Positions 34,231 to 46,248 of a DNA stretch of 64,000 nucleotides are shown in pieces. This stretch comes from Alligator mississippiensis. Lineage: Eukaryota > Chordata > Crocodylia > Alligatoridae. The notes under the pieces are model-generated. The model had not been told where the DNA came from, ran no database searches, and was given only the letters and a program-made list of their open reading frames with translations. The stretch lies in assembly GCF_030867095.1 (NCBI RefSeq), contig NC_081824.1:91877882-91941881 (forward strand), given 5' to 3'. Position 1 is the stretch's first letter; every line of letters begins with the position of its first letter. The position numbers and the translations under genes are program-made.

Positions 34231-34282
34231 ATGTGCAGTATGTGGTACCACAGACCCATCTGTGGTGCTACACACTGCACAT
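34231..34282. repeat. Imperfect hairpin, 24-bp arms
   Basis: atgtgcagtatgtggtacca... at 34231-34254 and its inverted complement at 34259-34282 differ at 3 of 24 positions, with only a 4-base loop. It lies in a stretch otherwise without features and may be the core of a decayed palindromic element. Confidence 0.7.
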
Positions 34283-35565
34283 GCAGGCATTCCCTGCACT
34301 GCTGCTTTGCAACACAGAGGGGTTTTTGGCCCCAGGAGATCCTGGGGTCAAAAAAACCCATGCCAAAAAAAAAAAGCAGGGTAGCACAAGTGGCGGCAGA
34401 GCACCGCCCAGACCTAGAGCGTGGCTGGCCAGAGCCATTCTCCAGCTGTCGGCCAGGTTCTCAGATGCAGAAGCACCATGGCTGCAGCTCCCAGAAGTCC
34501 CCAAGACCTCCGATAAGGCTGCTGGGGCCAGCACAGTTTCTGGTTCCAGCCTCCCCTACCTCACCTAGGGTAACCTGCTGCATGCTAGAGTGTGTGTGGC
34601 ATGGGCATTCCCCAGGGACAAGTAACAGCAGCACACCTTGTGAATTTTGTGCCACTGCTATTTGTCCCTGGGGGAACAAACATCCACACTCATCTGGACA
34701 TGGCTCATGTGAACTGCTTTTGTACACACCCAGGATGTGCTAATTAGGTTTTCCTCCCATCTCAGTCCTACCTCAGTAGTCCCCATAACCTGGACCCTAG
34801 TAAAGGCATGTTTTCCTCTCCTCCCTCTCCATTATGTCTGAGTAACAGAGTTGGGTTCCCTGTTACACACCACCATGGCAGAGCATAGAGAAGGAGATGC
34901 TTGCAACGACAAGACCCTTGAAGAAACGCTGGTGTAAGTTTTGAGTGAGACAGAATGTAAGGCATGGAACAACTGCTGAGGTATCAGGACTACTAACTGT
35001 TTTTTGGCAGAGTTTAGACAGTCACCAAAGAAGGCAAACTATTTTTCAAATTTGAAATACTGTCAAATTAACTAGTTTTTGAAACCCAAAGAGAGACTTG
35101 CAAGACTTCATGCATCTCACTCAGGAAACTCTTTTCTCCCAAAGGCAAGTGTTTTTTTGCTTCCTGAAAAGTCCGCTTGTAAGGTACCACTCAACCATCA
35201 TACAAATTTGCCCCTTGTCCTGTGCATGAGGAAATAGGCCAGTCTCTTTCAGTAACAGAAAAGGACCTCAGAAAATGGCACCTGGTGCTCTTCAGCTTAA
35301 AAGTTCTTGTACAAATTTATCCTGATGAAATCCTTTGGTATTCTCCTGAGGCTTTTTTGCTTCCTGCCAAATGCTAATTAGTAACTGGTTCTGTAAGCCT
35401 GAAATACTGTCTCCCACAGCTGGTCATCCTCAAAGTTGTCTCCTACTCCCAGGCCTTGCTCTGGAACATTGACTTAGCTTAAAAAATTGGGTGAACTTTT
35501 TTCTCCATGTTTGCCACTCATCATAAGACTTTTTAAGGCAGGTACAGCACAAGTTCCTTGGTAAC
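34283..35565. other. No gene recognised
   Basis: Overlapping frames at 34119-34568, 34153-34743, 34268-34534 and 34461-34727 lie on both strands of a GC-richer patch and show no domain. An A run lies near 34365. Not assigned. Confidence 0.4.
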
Positions 35566-35568
35566 TAT

Positions 35569-35845
35569 GAGTGCATCTGCATGTGTTGCTATGGTAACAT
35601 TGTTACTGCACCATCATTTAGTATTTCCTTTTGGAAGTACTAAAAGATGATGCAGTAACAGCCTGCCCTGCACCATGCACACTGGGCACAGTTATTTTTG
35701 GGCAGTACGTTGCTATAGTGACACGCTTTAGCAAGGTAGTGTGTTGCTATGGTGTCGTAGCTGCAACATCACAGTTCTTGCCCACGGATATTACGTCAAC
35801 ATAGTGCGTTGCTACAGAAATATAACATCCGATGTAGACATGCCC
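35569..35845. mobile_element. Inverted-repeat element with 3-bp duplication (family A relative)
   Basis: The left end is gagtgcatctgcatgtgttg and the right end ...gatgtagacatgccc. The trinucleotide tat lies outside both (35566-35568, 35846-35848). The interior repeats 'gttgctatggtNNc' phrases and differs from 783-1234 and 2832-3079, but the terminal 'catgtctacat' type is the same. Non-coding, 277 bp. Confidence 0.6.
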
Positions 35846-35978
35846 TATGACGACTAGGATCACTTATTACTTCAGGGATTATGCATCTTGGGAGATCTAC
35901 AGTGAATGCTATGGAGTGATTTATAAATACTTTTCATGTAAGTTGTGCATGGCCACAGCCCTGGGAGTTAAGAAATCT

Positions 35979-36569
35979 GGGGTGTTTGCACACACCATGT
36001 TTTTTGCCCTCTCTTGAGCTGCAGTGGTGTGACTGTTTGCACAAGTGGGTTTTCCAGACACTTTAAAAGTCTTTCTGGTGCATTAAACTAAAACTCTTCA
36101 GACATGGTTTAGTTTGCCTTACCACAAATTAAAGTGTTATGTCTATGGATTTATTGTGTGCAAACACAAAGGCACTCAAAGACGTGTAAAGAGCTTTTTG
36201 TCCACCGGATGGCACTGCAACTTTTTTTGTAGTTCACCCCTTTGAAATGCTGCTGCTTTCAAATTGCTTCTGCTTTTTTTTTTTCCTTGTGCTGTGTGCC
36301 AGCTGCCTGTTTCCATAGCTGTATGGCAGGGCACAGGGTAGGGGGCCCTGGGCTGGGGTGGGGGGCAGTGCAGGACCGTCCTGCTCTCCTGTGGTGCTAG
36401 CCAGGGACTGGCTTAATTCATTTGAAAACCTCATGTGTGGAAACACTCCTACAATGCTCCAAAGCTTAATTCATTCAAAAACCCAGTACGTGCAAACACT
36501 GACGCAACACATTTTATAAACCTATTTAATTTAATGAGGCTTAAACCCCATGATGTATACAGGCACCCC
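35979..36569. mobile_element. Interspersed repeat, pair member 2 (0.6 kb)
   Basis: Full-length partner of 30316-30907 in the same orientation. Its ends (ggggtgtttgcacacacca; ...gatgtatacaggcacccc) are imperfect inverted complements. No frame of note and no clear duplication. Confidence 0.65.
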
Positions 36570-37458
36570 TAGGTTCTGATACCAGTTTTGCACAGCAAAT
36601 ATAATTATACCATGGTAATTTCCCCTATGTACTAATCTACGAAGGAGTTCAGGAACTCTATAGGGTATAGGCCGTGGTATTCTGGGAGTTGGTACAGTCT
36701 GTATTACATTCTTTTTTATGGTTTTTCTGCAGGTTGGTCACTCCTGCATTACTGTATTGCTATTATGCTGTGTTATGGCTTGAAATGAGAAGTCTAATAC
36801 CAAATTAGTAACAACACTTACTTTTTTTTTTTTATGTTATCAAATGATCATTTTAAAGCCCAACCATTGCCACCTGGGAGATTATCTGTGACATTTGTGC
36901 CTGCATAAGGAGTTTAGGGTTGGGTTTGCAGTCCAAGTTTCAGACAGTGCCAGTAAAATTTGTAGCTTGGTGTATATCAGTGATTCACTCCCACAATGTG
37001 ACATATGATAAAATGAAGAGAAAAATAAATAAAACACCTCTCATCCCTAAACCACAGTTCAGAGAAAAAGACTTCTTATCACCAAATTTAAATATTTATT
37101 ATCTGAAAGTCAGAGAGAGTTATATCTAAGAGGCCTATGCATGAATTAGCCTTCTTTCAGTTTTATGCACAAGAAACTTATATAAACAGATTAAATCTCC
37201 CTAAGTTTCATTTGAATTTTACGTCCATTAAGAATGTTCTGTGAAATATTATGGAATCAAAGTATGTCACAATGCTAAAGAATATTGCATTGAAATCACT
37301 ATGTTATGTTGGCCTGACTCAGAGACCAAACAGCTCTTTACAGAACTATTATTACTCATGGATTTAATTTAAAAGATCTTTTGATCTTGGTGATGGGAGG
37401 CTTGTTTAGTTTTAAGAAGCAACAGTGTTATAACTAGAATAATTTAAAATCAGTCTAG
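36570..37458. other. No gene recognised
   Basis: AT-rich; a T run lies near 36823. The frame at 36920-37129 (+) has no recognisable domain. Confidence 0.5.
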
Positions 37459-37463
37459 TCACA

Positions 37464-38628
37464 TGTCCCAGGGGTACAAGCATGGGGGCTATGCACCCCC
37501 AGAGGAGAAACCCTGAAATCAAGGGCTACTTACCCACTTTAGGACTCCAGACTCCAGACAAACAACGCCAATAGGAGAAACCCATGCGGTTCTCTCTATA
37601 TAGCTGGAGCCGGCAGGTGATGTCACAGACGATCACCGGCCAGCTGGGTTAAAGGCCGGCACCAGCTGGAAGTAGGAGAGAGTGGGAGAGGCAGGGGAGG
37701 CTGCAGGGGCTCTCCACGCTGGCAGCAGGCAGTGCCGGCGAGAAAAGGGAAGTCCTGATCGAGCAGGGATGCCCCAGGCAACAGCGGCTTCAGAAAGCCT
37801 CCATGCTGGTCACAGGCAGCACTGGTGTGTGAGAGAAGAGCAGGGGGAAGCACAAAAGATGGAGGAAGCTCTCCACACTGGGCACTCACAAACCGGGTCG
37901 TGGGAGAGAAACTGACTCAGAGAGAAGTGGAGGAAGCTCTTAACAGAGGTAGAGAGCGGAGCAGCATCGGGGGATGTGGCCAGGCACAGGATCTAGAGCA
38001 GAGAGAATAATGAGGCTGTTCAGCCTGATGTTTTTTTTTTCTTTACCTGCCTTTTCTTTTCTTTGTGTCCTTCCTTTTCATTTCCTTCTGGCCTGTGCAT
38101 GTTCCTCTGTTGTCTTCTACTTTGTTTTGTTGTTTTATTTTGTTGGTAACCCTACATTGAGAGGTCCAAGTGACAACTGATCTACAAGGGCCACTCACAA
38201 GAGTTGACGGGCAGCTGGCATTGAGCAGGAGAGACCCACAGGAGAGAGAAACACCCAAAGGACCTGTAGTCTATTAAAAAAGGAAGGAGAAGACCCGGTA
38301 CCTGAGAGCGTGTGACAGGTAAGGATCATCAAGACTGGAGGTCAAGCCGCATCAAGATTAGGTGGCCCGTCAGAGGCTGGTGTATGGAAGGGGTGTCGGG
38401 GAGATGGAGCCCCACAAATATCTGTCAGGAGGAACAACCAATCTCGAGGGACCACCAATGGGAGACCCCACCACTGGAGATACACTCAAAGTCATGGCAG
38501 GCGAGTTCTGGGGTCCTCCCTGGGGTGATCGGGGCCCCTGTCAGGTTGCACGAAGCCTCCCTGTGCTTATCACCAGGCGCCCGCACCAAGGCCATGGGTG
38601 AATGAATATTCGAAGCGAGTCGGGCACA
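37464..38628 (+). mobile_element. Solo-LTR-like insertion (LTR-4) with perfect 5-bp duplication
   Basis: Starts tgtcccaggggtac and ends ...gtcgggcaca, so it has TG...CA termini. tcaca lies on each side (37459-37463, 38629-38633). A promoter-like pair is present: 'cgccaatagg' (CCAAT-type) near 37566 and 'ctatatag' near 37597. A pyrimidine-rich tract follows at 38030-38140, and near the 3' end 'catggcaggcgag' parallels the other LTRs. At 1,165 bp it holds no retroviral gene. Frames at 37682-37915, 38312-38605 and 38362-38601 show no domain. A solo LTR is inferred. Confidence 0.78.
37566..37603 (+). promoter_or_regulatory. CCAAT/TATA pair of LTR-4
   Basis: gccaatagg and, about 25 bp later, ctatatagc lie roughly 105-140 bp inside the LTR. 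The spacing is shorter than in many promoters. The role is inferred from motif and position. Confidence 0.35.
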
Positions 38629-38633
38629 TCACA

Positions 38634-39146
38634 CCAACAAGTAGCCCAGATTTATCTGGACTTAAACTGATTTAAGGGGGATTGAAATCAGTTTATCTTA
38701 ATTTGTTAATATAAACTTGATTTCAATATTACAATTAAAATAAGGTTCCAAATTGGTGTCATTACACCAATATACCTGTGTCATTATTGACCCCCCACAA
38801 TGGCTGCCTCACCCAGTCCCAGCATCCCAGCAATTAAAAAAAAAAACACCCCACACTCACTAGCAGTAGCAGCTGCTGTTGGGGTCACTGATGTCATGTG
38901 GCAAAGCCCCCCATGCAGCATGGGGCCTGGGTGACATCTGCAGCCACCCCAGCTGCCCAACAGTGTGTGGATTTGCACAGCGCCCTGCTGATCCCAGCTG
39001 CACTCATGCAATGGGGCAGTGGCAGTGTGGGTGCCACATGGCCAGGGCTGGGCCCCACTGCCCCCCATTGCCCTGTGCTGCATAGGGATGCTCTGCCACA
39101 AGGCCCCGGAGCCTCCACAGTCCCTGCTACTGCAGGTGAGTGCAAA

Positions 39147-39187
<41 letters not shown>

Positions 39188-40655
39188 AAGTGCTGGGAGG
39201 CTGGGGTTGGGGTGTAAGCGGGGGTGTGTGGAGCTGGGTGGGTCAGCCATCGTGGGGGCTATGGGACCGAGAGGGGGTGGCACCAGGTGGGGCAGCAATC
39301 CAGAGGGCTAGGGGGGGCATGTGGGCCCTGCAGGGGAGAGGTGGTAGCCCCTGTGGGGGCCATGTGGCCACTGTTGGGGGGCCTGTAACCCCTGTGGGGG
39401 GGCTGTAGCTCTGTGGGGAGCAGTCTGTGAGCTGTGCAGGGGGGCTGCGCCCTGTGGGGGGCAGCCCCCCCACACGATCCCTCCACAATCTACCCACACC
39501 TACCCACACACCCTATGGCCCCCCACATCCCCACACAGTCACCCACATCCCTCCAACCTCCTTCCCAGCCCCTCCTGCAAACCCCACATCCCCCCAGCAC
39601 AAACACTACATTCCCAGCTGCCAGAAAGGATGAGACCTGCTGGCAGGAGCTGTGGCTGCAGGGGTAGCTATCCCCCCCATGCTAGTTAGTGAAGGGGTCA
39701 CAGGGAGCTCTAACTGCTCTATGGTAAGAAAACCAAAAGCAAACCGCGAAACATATTGGTATTTAGAATTAATTTTATTATAATGATAAAGACACGGGTA
39801 GGCTTCCAAATTGCTTACCACTGTAGATATATCAATAAAGCATTGCCCAACTGATCAGTCTCGCTGTCCCTCTCTCTCTCTAGTGGTCATTTGTTTCAAT
39901 TGTGGAAGAACATGGATTTTGGGGTATTTTACAGAGTGACTTCAGGATTTTTTTTTAACAGAGATTATTCAGTTTTCAAATAGGGAACATCAAAATTCCT
40001 GCTAGGGAGGCAAGTGGCAGGACCCAAGCAAAGGAGTCTGCTCAGAGCTGGTACCTTGGACCCAGCTAGAGGTGGCTTACCTCCTGGCCAGTTGGGGCCA
40101 GGAGGACATGCTTTGACAGTTCAAGGCAGGCCACCACACTGGGAACATCTTCCAGGCAATAGCTGCCCAGATGACCGGGCAGGGGGCACATATGGCAATA
40201 GTGCCGCACAAAGGCCAACTCTGCAGCCACAGCCCACTGGCAGCTGGCCCAGAGGGGCAGATACCTCTACTGGCCATGTCCCCAGGTACCAATTGGCTGG
40301 GCCTCAGAAGGTCCTGAGAGCGAGTAGCCCTGAGCTACTTAACAGGGCAGCTCTTTGTACTGATGGGGCCAGGACAGGGCAGTTTCTTATATTGCTGGGG
40401 ACAGTACAGGTGCTGTCTGTCCCCAGGATCTAGCTCCCCCTAGCTGCAGATCTGGGAGGAGCCAGGTAGGGTTATTTTGCCCCATGTGGCACAAAATGCC
40501 CCACACCAAAGTACATGTCTGAGAATGTGCACTGAGGCAAAAAGCCCTGACTCAGATTTGCACTGTTTCTATTTGAGCCGCTGCAAGTGCATGTGCTTGC
40601 ATGTGTGGACGTGCCCATAGAGCACAAATTTTCACAGGGAGAATTCTATAGTCAG
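38634..40655. other. GC-rich low-complexity DNA, no gene
   Basis: After an AT-rich start, 38870-39680 is strongly GC-biased and contains a T run of about 38 at 39149-39186. A G-rich then C-rich minisatellite block follows at 39190-39610 ('ctgtggggggc', 'cccacacctacccacac'). Many frames overlap here and all are low-complexity (P, T, H-rich). The stretch near 40590-40615 ends in 'tgtggacgtgccc', which resembles a family A terminal repeat, but its left partner was not found. Confidence 0.5.
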
Positions 40656-40656
40656 T

Positions 40657-40830
40657 AGGGCTGTGCGAAGCTTCAGGTGCTGATTCAATTCGGAGGAGAT
40701 TCAGCCTAATTCAGTGGTTGAATCTCCAAATCTGAATTGAATCAGGGGACCAATAAAAAGGTCCAAATCAATTCGAAGCTCTCTGAATCTTCAGAAAAGA
40801 TTCAGAGAGCTTCAGTGATTCAGGAAGTCC
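40657..40830. mobile_element. Left end of a hAT element related to the one at 45322
   Basis: tagggctgtgcgaagcttc matches the terminal 'tagg..tgtgcgaa' of the complete hAT transposon. It is followed by the same style of subterminal 'gattca.ttcgg' repeats, and a 'ctctgaatcttcagaaaaga' palindrome lies near 40780. No right end was found downstream, so the element is truncated or its other end is beyond recognition. Confidence 0.55.
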
Positions 40831-42140
40831 CCGGTGGCTACAGAAAGGAGCTGTAGCCAGACTTGGAGCTGCTAAGTAGGGGGCTGGAGGAGTGGGGAGG
40901 GGATCATTGGGGACCCCTGCCAGGCCCCATACGCTGCCTGCTCCTCCACCCCCCTGATCCCCGTCTGCTCCCCCAGCTCCCCCATGGCTGCCCCACCCAC
41001 CCCAGCTCCTGGTGCTTTGAAAAAAAGCTCCGACTCACCAGGTGCTGCCGGGCAATCCCCACTGCCTCACACTGTGTGGGGGGGGCTCTACACGAGCCCC
41101 CAGAACCCTGTCTGCTCCCCCAGTACCTCCCATGGCTGCCCCACCCACCCCAGTTCTAGCCCTTTAAGAAACGCCCCCCCCCAAATCCCTGGGGACTCAC
41201 CAGTTCCTGCAGCAACCTTGGGGCTCTGGGGGGCTTGTGCAGAGTCCTCCACACAGCATGGGGCAGCAAGGGTCAGTGAGGATCCCCCCACACTGGGCAG
41301 GAACCAATGAGTCTGGGGTTTTAGAGTTTTTTTTCCTTAATGGGCTGGAGCTTGGGTGGGCAGGGCAGCCAGGAACTTCAGGCACAGTGAGATGGCCTTT
41401 GTACAACCTTGTAGACTGTACACAGGAGAGAGACTGGGTGTCAGTTCCTCAGGTCTCAGCCCAGACTGAGGTGAGGTAGGGGCTCGGGATGTCCCAGAAG
41501 GCATGGTAGGATTCCTCAGTCAGTCCATTGATGCCTGGCACTTTGTTGGTAGGCATGGACTTGGGTGGTGTTCAGCATGGAGAGTAAATCCAGTCCCACT
41601 GGGAGTGTTGCACCTCCTCCTTCTCCATGTGGATGAGGGTGAAGGTGGCGGTGCAATGTAGTGGGGCAGGCATGGCAGACATCCATCAGGGAGTGGTCCA
41701 AAAGGACCCCCCGAGTAAGGTTACCATATTTCCAGCTTCAAAAAAGAGGACATGTGTGGGGGAGGGCGTATATGATTGCAGGGGGGAGGGGACAGTGATA
41801 TGACAGTGCCCTGCCCTTGTCCCTCACTTTCAACCCACAGCCCCCCTGTCCCTGCTGATACTCCTCACTCCAGATCCACAGCCCCCTGGCTCTGCCTGTG
41901 CCCTATGTTCCTGACCCCAGCCCTCCACCCCCCTGGTGCCCCTCATTCTTGACTCCCTACCTCCAAGCCCTGCTACTTATGCACCTCCCTGCTGTCCCTG
42001 AGCATGGGGTGTCTTCCATGGGCTCCTCTCTGGGACAACCTGGCTGTCCTGGGTCCTCCTCCATGGACTCCATTTTTTTCATTTTCCATGGGGACAGGGT
42101 TTCTGGAGCAGCTCAGGGGGCAATATGCTTATTAACAACT
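40831..42140. other. No gene recognised
   Basis: GC-rich, with repeated 'ctcccatggctgccccaccc' phrases at about 40976 and 41126, spaced 150 bp apart (a partial tandem duplication of 40920-41160). A phrase 'gttaccatatttccagctt' near 41720 resembles an interspersed repeat start. Frames here are proline- and leucine-rich shadows. Confidence 0.45.
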
Positions 42141-43480
42141 TGCACTCTGGCATAGGAATCTTCTTGAGCAAGTTTCAGAAGACACAAAGCTGGGAAGGAT
42201 TGTGAACTCATTGGAGGATGTGAGCACATTTCAGAAGAATCTCAACAGATTGGAAAGTGGGCTAGAGCTAGCAGGATGCAGTTCAATTCAGACAAATGCA
42301 AGGCGTTACACCTCAGGAGGAATAATCAAAACCACAAATATAAAATGGCTGGATGGTAGTACTGTAGGAAAAAGACTTGGGAGTCTTGGTAGATCACAGA
42401 CTCAATATGAGTTTGCAGTGTGATGCAGCTGCACAAAAGGCGAATGTGATTTTGGGATGCATCAATAGAAAAGTATTAGGTGCAAAACACAAGAGTTGAT
42501 AGTGCCTCTCTACTCAGCACTGGTTAGGCCTCATTTGGAGTACTGTGTCCAGTTTTGGGCTCCACATTTTAAAAAGGACTTGGAGAAGTTAGCAAGGGCC
42601 CAGAGTCAAGCAACAAAGATAATTTAGAGCTTAGAAGGGAAGTCATATGATGAGAGGCTGAAGGAGCTGGGCATGTTCAGCTTGTGGAAAAGGTGCTTAA
42701 GATGGGACATGATGGCAGTCTAAATAATAGAAGGTCTGCCATAAAGAAGATGGAGAGCACCTTTTCTCTCTCGCTCTAGAGAGGAGTATGTGGACCAGTG
42801 GCTTAAAGTTGCAGCAAATTAAGTGTAGATTAGATATCCAGAAAAACTTCTTTGCTGTTAGAATAGCAAAACAGTGAAATAGACTGCCAAGGGAAGCTGT
42901 GGACTCCTCATCACTGGAGGTGGTCAAAAAGAGGTTGGACAGCTACTGGTCAGGGATGAGCTAGGTGTAGCTATGCCTATGTTCTACTTTGGATATTTCT
43001 TATGCTTCTGGGCTTTGCTGGTGCCCCCACCCTCCACCTCCCCTTTCTTCTACATGTGTCAGGGTATTTTTAAGCCTTCCTCAGAGACATTGGGTGTCGG
43101 CTACAACCAAGCCTGGGGATTTTGACTGCCAATGCTTCCTGCTGAGACCAAAGCCAGAGGTTCCTAGCTAGAGGGTCTTGCTCCTCCCATCAAGGTCAGA
43201 ATGATTCCTGTATTTGGGGTTAAGAAGGAGTTTTACAGTGTAGTCAGATTGGTATGGACTGTGGGGAATTTTGCCTTCCTCTGTAACAGGGGGACATGGC
43301 CCTCTACCCATGATACCTTGAGCATATCTTGACAACATTTCATAGAAGCAGGACATTGGCTGCCATGGTTCCCCTGTTTTACCTGTGGCAGCTTAGGGGG
43401 TTAGGGGTGTGTTGGGTCAGAGTTGATGGTAGTCTTCTGTAGAGTTTAGATTATGGTATGTATAGGATGGCAGCCTCTGT
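42141..43480 (+). mobile_element. Old CR1 LINE, 3' part, decayed coding region plus 3' UTR
   Basis: Translation with frame changes recovers CR1 ORF2 C-terminal phrases. These include 'QLNRLESGLELA'-like sequence, then (42500-42600) [21 protein letters not shown] sequence ('ctggttaggcctcatttgga', 'tactgtgtccagttttgggc'). Further on are 'aagattagatatccag..aaacttctttgctgtt' and 'aaaagaggttggacagcta'. The 3' UTR follows ('gaatgattcctgtatttggg', 'ttttgccttcctctgt'). Many stops and indels make it much older than the copy at 11115. The catalytic core is missing. Confidence 0.8.
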
Positions 43481-43599
43481 GACAAAAAAGAACACCCCTT
43501 TCCCATGTAACTTGGAGGCTGCCGTGATCTTGGGGGCCCCTACTGCATAAGCTAGGGTCCACATGTAGGTCTCAAAATGTGGGCCCTCTTTTGTTTACC

Positions 43600-44137
43600 T
43601 TGATACATGGAAGATATAGAATTGTAGCCAATGTTTAAAATGAAATCTTCATAATTTTACAAGGTAGAAGCAAGTTTTGCCACCTGAAACCTGAGACCCT
43701 GCACCCGCCTTTGTCCGAGGTAATTTACATTATCACAGAACCCAGAGATACCTCACCACATAAGAAATTCCTGCCCAGAAAAGCAGTCCATCTTTTTACT
43801 CTTCTGTGAAGTATGAAACATCATAACCAGAAGGAAATATGATTCTACATCCTGCTTGCCACCAAACAACTTTGAGGTAAACAGACTATTCCAACTTTTC
43901 TCTGAGCCTAATCTGCATAAAATGAACTGTTGCAAACAGAAAATTTTACCACACCTTCAACTCTCCTATGAAATATGAACTTTAATTTCTACCTAAGAGG
44001 AAATTTACAGTCTTTTCTCCTATGCCTGAAGAAGGGTGCTTGTGCCCAAAAGCTTACAAATAAAAACATTTTTTTTTGCAAAAATCTAGTTGGTCTAATA
44101 AAAGATACCACCTCTACCACAAGTTCTGATTCCTTTT
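43600..44137 (+). mobile_element. Penelope-like repeat unit with hammerhead-like core (unit 2)
   Basis: The 3' part has the core at 44025-44055, then 'aaatctagttggtctaataa' and 'agataccacctctaccac', the standard end of these repeats. The unit body upstream is not similar to unit 1 by eye, so it belongs to a different subfamily. The left boundary is approximate. No coding region was recognised. Confidence 0.5.
44025..44055 (+). ncRNA. Hammerhead-ribozyme-like core in unit 2
   Basis: CTGAAGA (a full CUGANGA match) is followed by A, a stem GGG...CCC (extendable through U-G pairs), then AAAA and GCTT where GAAA GCTT is expected. One core base is therefore altered. The stem II sequence differs from unit 1 but still pairs. 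Confidence 0.5.
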
Positions 44138-45313
44138 GTTAATAGAACAAGCATTTTATATTTAATATCCATATACTTATTTACAACTAAATATGAATAA
44201 AATGAGAAATTTTGGTGAAAAGTTTCAACTCAAGTATCTGTCAGAAACATGCATAAAACACATAACTCTAGCAACCAGTATATTTAGTGAGTTGCAATCC
44301 AGAGTCTTCTAACAAATGGGAGAGGGGATTTTCTGAACCAATTCTTTGAGCATCTGTGTGTAGAAATTTTCTTATTTTTTCCCCTCTTTTCCAAGCAAAG
44401 AAGAAAAAGGGAAAGACGCCTAAGGCAACAGAATATGTAGGACAAGTAATTAAAAAAAATCTGTCTATTTTAGCCTGATTGTTTATGGTCACCAGAAAAG
44501 TTGTTTATACTGTGATGAGCTGGTCTAATTTGTTTAGGGCCTCGGGAAACATGATGTGCAGGGACAGACATGAGCCTGTCATGTGGTAAATAGCTTCTCA
44601 TGCTCTTTACTCATGTAAAGCATATGGCACATGAACTGGTGACTGTCTCAAGTGTTAGGAGTATGAAAGTGAAATAGATTTGCTTGTCATTCAGTCATGA
44701 TCATGTTCTTTTTCACTAAGCAGGTCATTGCTTCCAGGATGCCCTTTGTCCTGGAGTCATTTCTGATTTCTGTTAATTTGCATGAAATTACTTTCTGCTT
44801 AGTTAGGGTTGTCATCCTGTCATGCCATGGAAAATTTGTTCAGATGTCCCATGTGATAATAGAAGTTTTCCTGCTTATACAGTAGAGGCCCAATTCTGCA
44901 TTTCCTGCACACTCAAGCTTCCCACTGACTTCAAATACAAACTCAGAGCAGGATCATAATTAAAATGTTTTGTATATTGCATTTCCAGTTTCCTATTTCT
45001 CTTTCACATATTATTGTTCTCCTTCTCTTTCCACATCCTTCCATTTCTTTGGAACTCCCAAGTCACAGCAAGGACCTGAATCATAAGACTTCTTCCTCTC
45101 TTTTAAACTTTTCTGTCAGCTTTGTCTTTAACTTCCCATAGTTCTCTTCCCAGCTGATGGTCCTTGGCAATACTGTAAAGATGATAATTGAATGTGCCAT
45201 GGAAGAAGCTGATTTACCTAAAATTGAACTGAGTTCTTCAAACAGGGATTATTAGGAAGTACAACCTTTCCAATAAAAACACTTAAAAGAAGCAGAAATT
45301 TTTAAAAAGCGAG
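44138..45313. other. No gene recognised
   Basis: AT-rich. Frames at 44268-44492 (-) and 44697-44885 (+) have no domain. It ends with the target duplication of the hAT transposon (45314-45321). Confidence 0.5.
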
Positions 45314-45551
45314 TTATTCATTAGGCCTGTGCGAATAGGGAAGTATTCGATTTGGATTCAGATTCAGCCAATTTGGAGGGAAGTGATTCAATTCAGATAT
45401 TTGGATCACTGTCCCAAATTGATTCGGCTAAATCGGCTTTGGAAGATTTGGCCCCGATTCAGAGAGATTCAGCTATAGACTATCATTGGGAATCACTGAA
45501 ATACCTATAACTTTGTCATTTTTTGGCTGATTCATATAAACGTTGCAGGGA

Positions 45552-45800
45552 TGGTAGTCCCTTCTGAGGGCATGAAGTCTGCCAACACTCAAGGAGATAG
45601 GTGCAGGATTTTCTGGGAAACTGTACCTCAAGTTGCTGACAAGCAAAATGCATGTAATACGTGTGTGTTAAGGCACAGCAGGGTCAAAACTGTAGGCAAG
45701 CTAGCCCCTACTGAGGCCATGAAGCCTGCCAGGTTTCAAGGAGATAGATGCAGAGGTTTCTGGGAAACTTCACTTCAGGCTGCTGACAAGCAAAACTCAT
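45552..45800. repeat. Two diverged tandem units inside the hAT
   Basis: Units at 45552-45653 and 45695-45800 share 'catgaagnctgccaN', 'caaggagatag.tgcag', 'tctgggaaact' and 'gctgacaagcaaaa'. The period is about 145 bp. Non-coding; the frame at 45551-45802 is a shadow. Confidence 0.75.
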
Positions 45801-46217
45801 GACATGGGTGACACTGTGTGTGTGTTAAGGCTCACCGTCACTGGTGCTGGGGCCTCTACATGACAAGTAATGTGCCCCAATGAGGTCTCCTCCTCCCCTA
45901 CAGCCTCAGTTCAGTCCACCACTTTAAATAACAACAGGTAAGCAGTGCACTGCAGCATAGTAGCACTAACATCTCAGGCAGCCAAACTGTGACAGCCTTT
46001 CTTTCCTTTCCTGCAGGAGTTTCTTCTCTAGCAGCTGCCAGGGAACTCTTAGGCAGGCTTAGATGTGCCCAGGACCCTACCACCTTCCAGGCAGCTGACT
46101 GGGGAACAGGTGCTAGGGGTGTTGGTCTAAGGACATGGCACTGGCAGACAAGGTTATTTGGGTCAATTTGGTATCTTTTAGTAGACCAACTGAATAGTTA
46201 GAGAAATATATCTTAGC

Positions 46218-46248
46218 AAGCTTTTGGGTTGAAAAACCCTTTGGCAGG
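46218..46248 (-). ncRNA. Hammerhead-like core, left arm
   Basis: On the minus strand CTGCCAA, A, stem GGGTT...AACCC, then AAAA and GCTT. Two core positions differ from CUGANGA/GAAA, so this copy is probably inactive, but the stem is intact. Confidence 0.4.

Noticed and set aside
34153..34743. 196-codon plus-strand frame
   Set aside because: Several overlapping frames on both strands across a GC-rich patch, low protein-likeness, no domain.
39149..39186. T run as retroposon tail
   Set aside because: No retroposon body was recognised beside it. It follows a 'gcaggtgag' phrase that looks like a splice donor but has no supporting coding sequence.
40590..40620. Another 3-bp-duplication element ending 'tgtggacgtgccc'
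   Set aside because: No left terminal repeat or duplication could be found.
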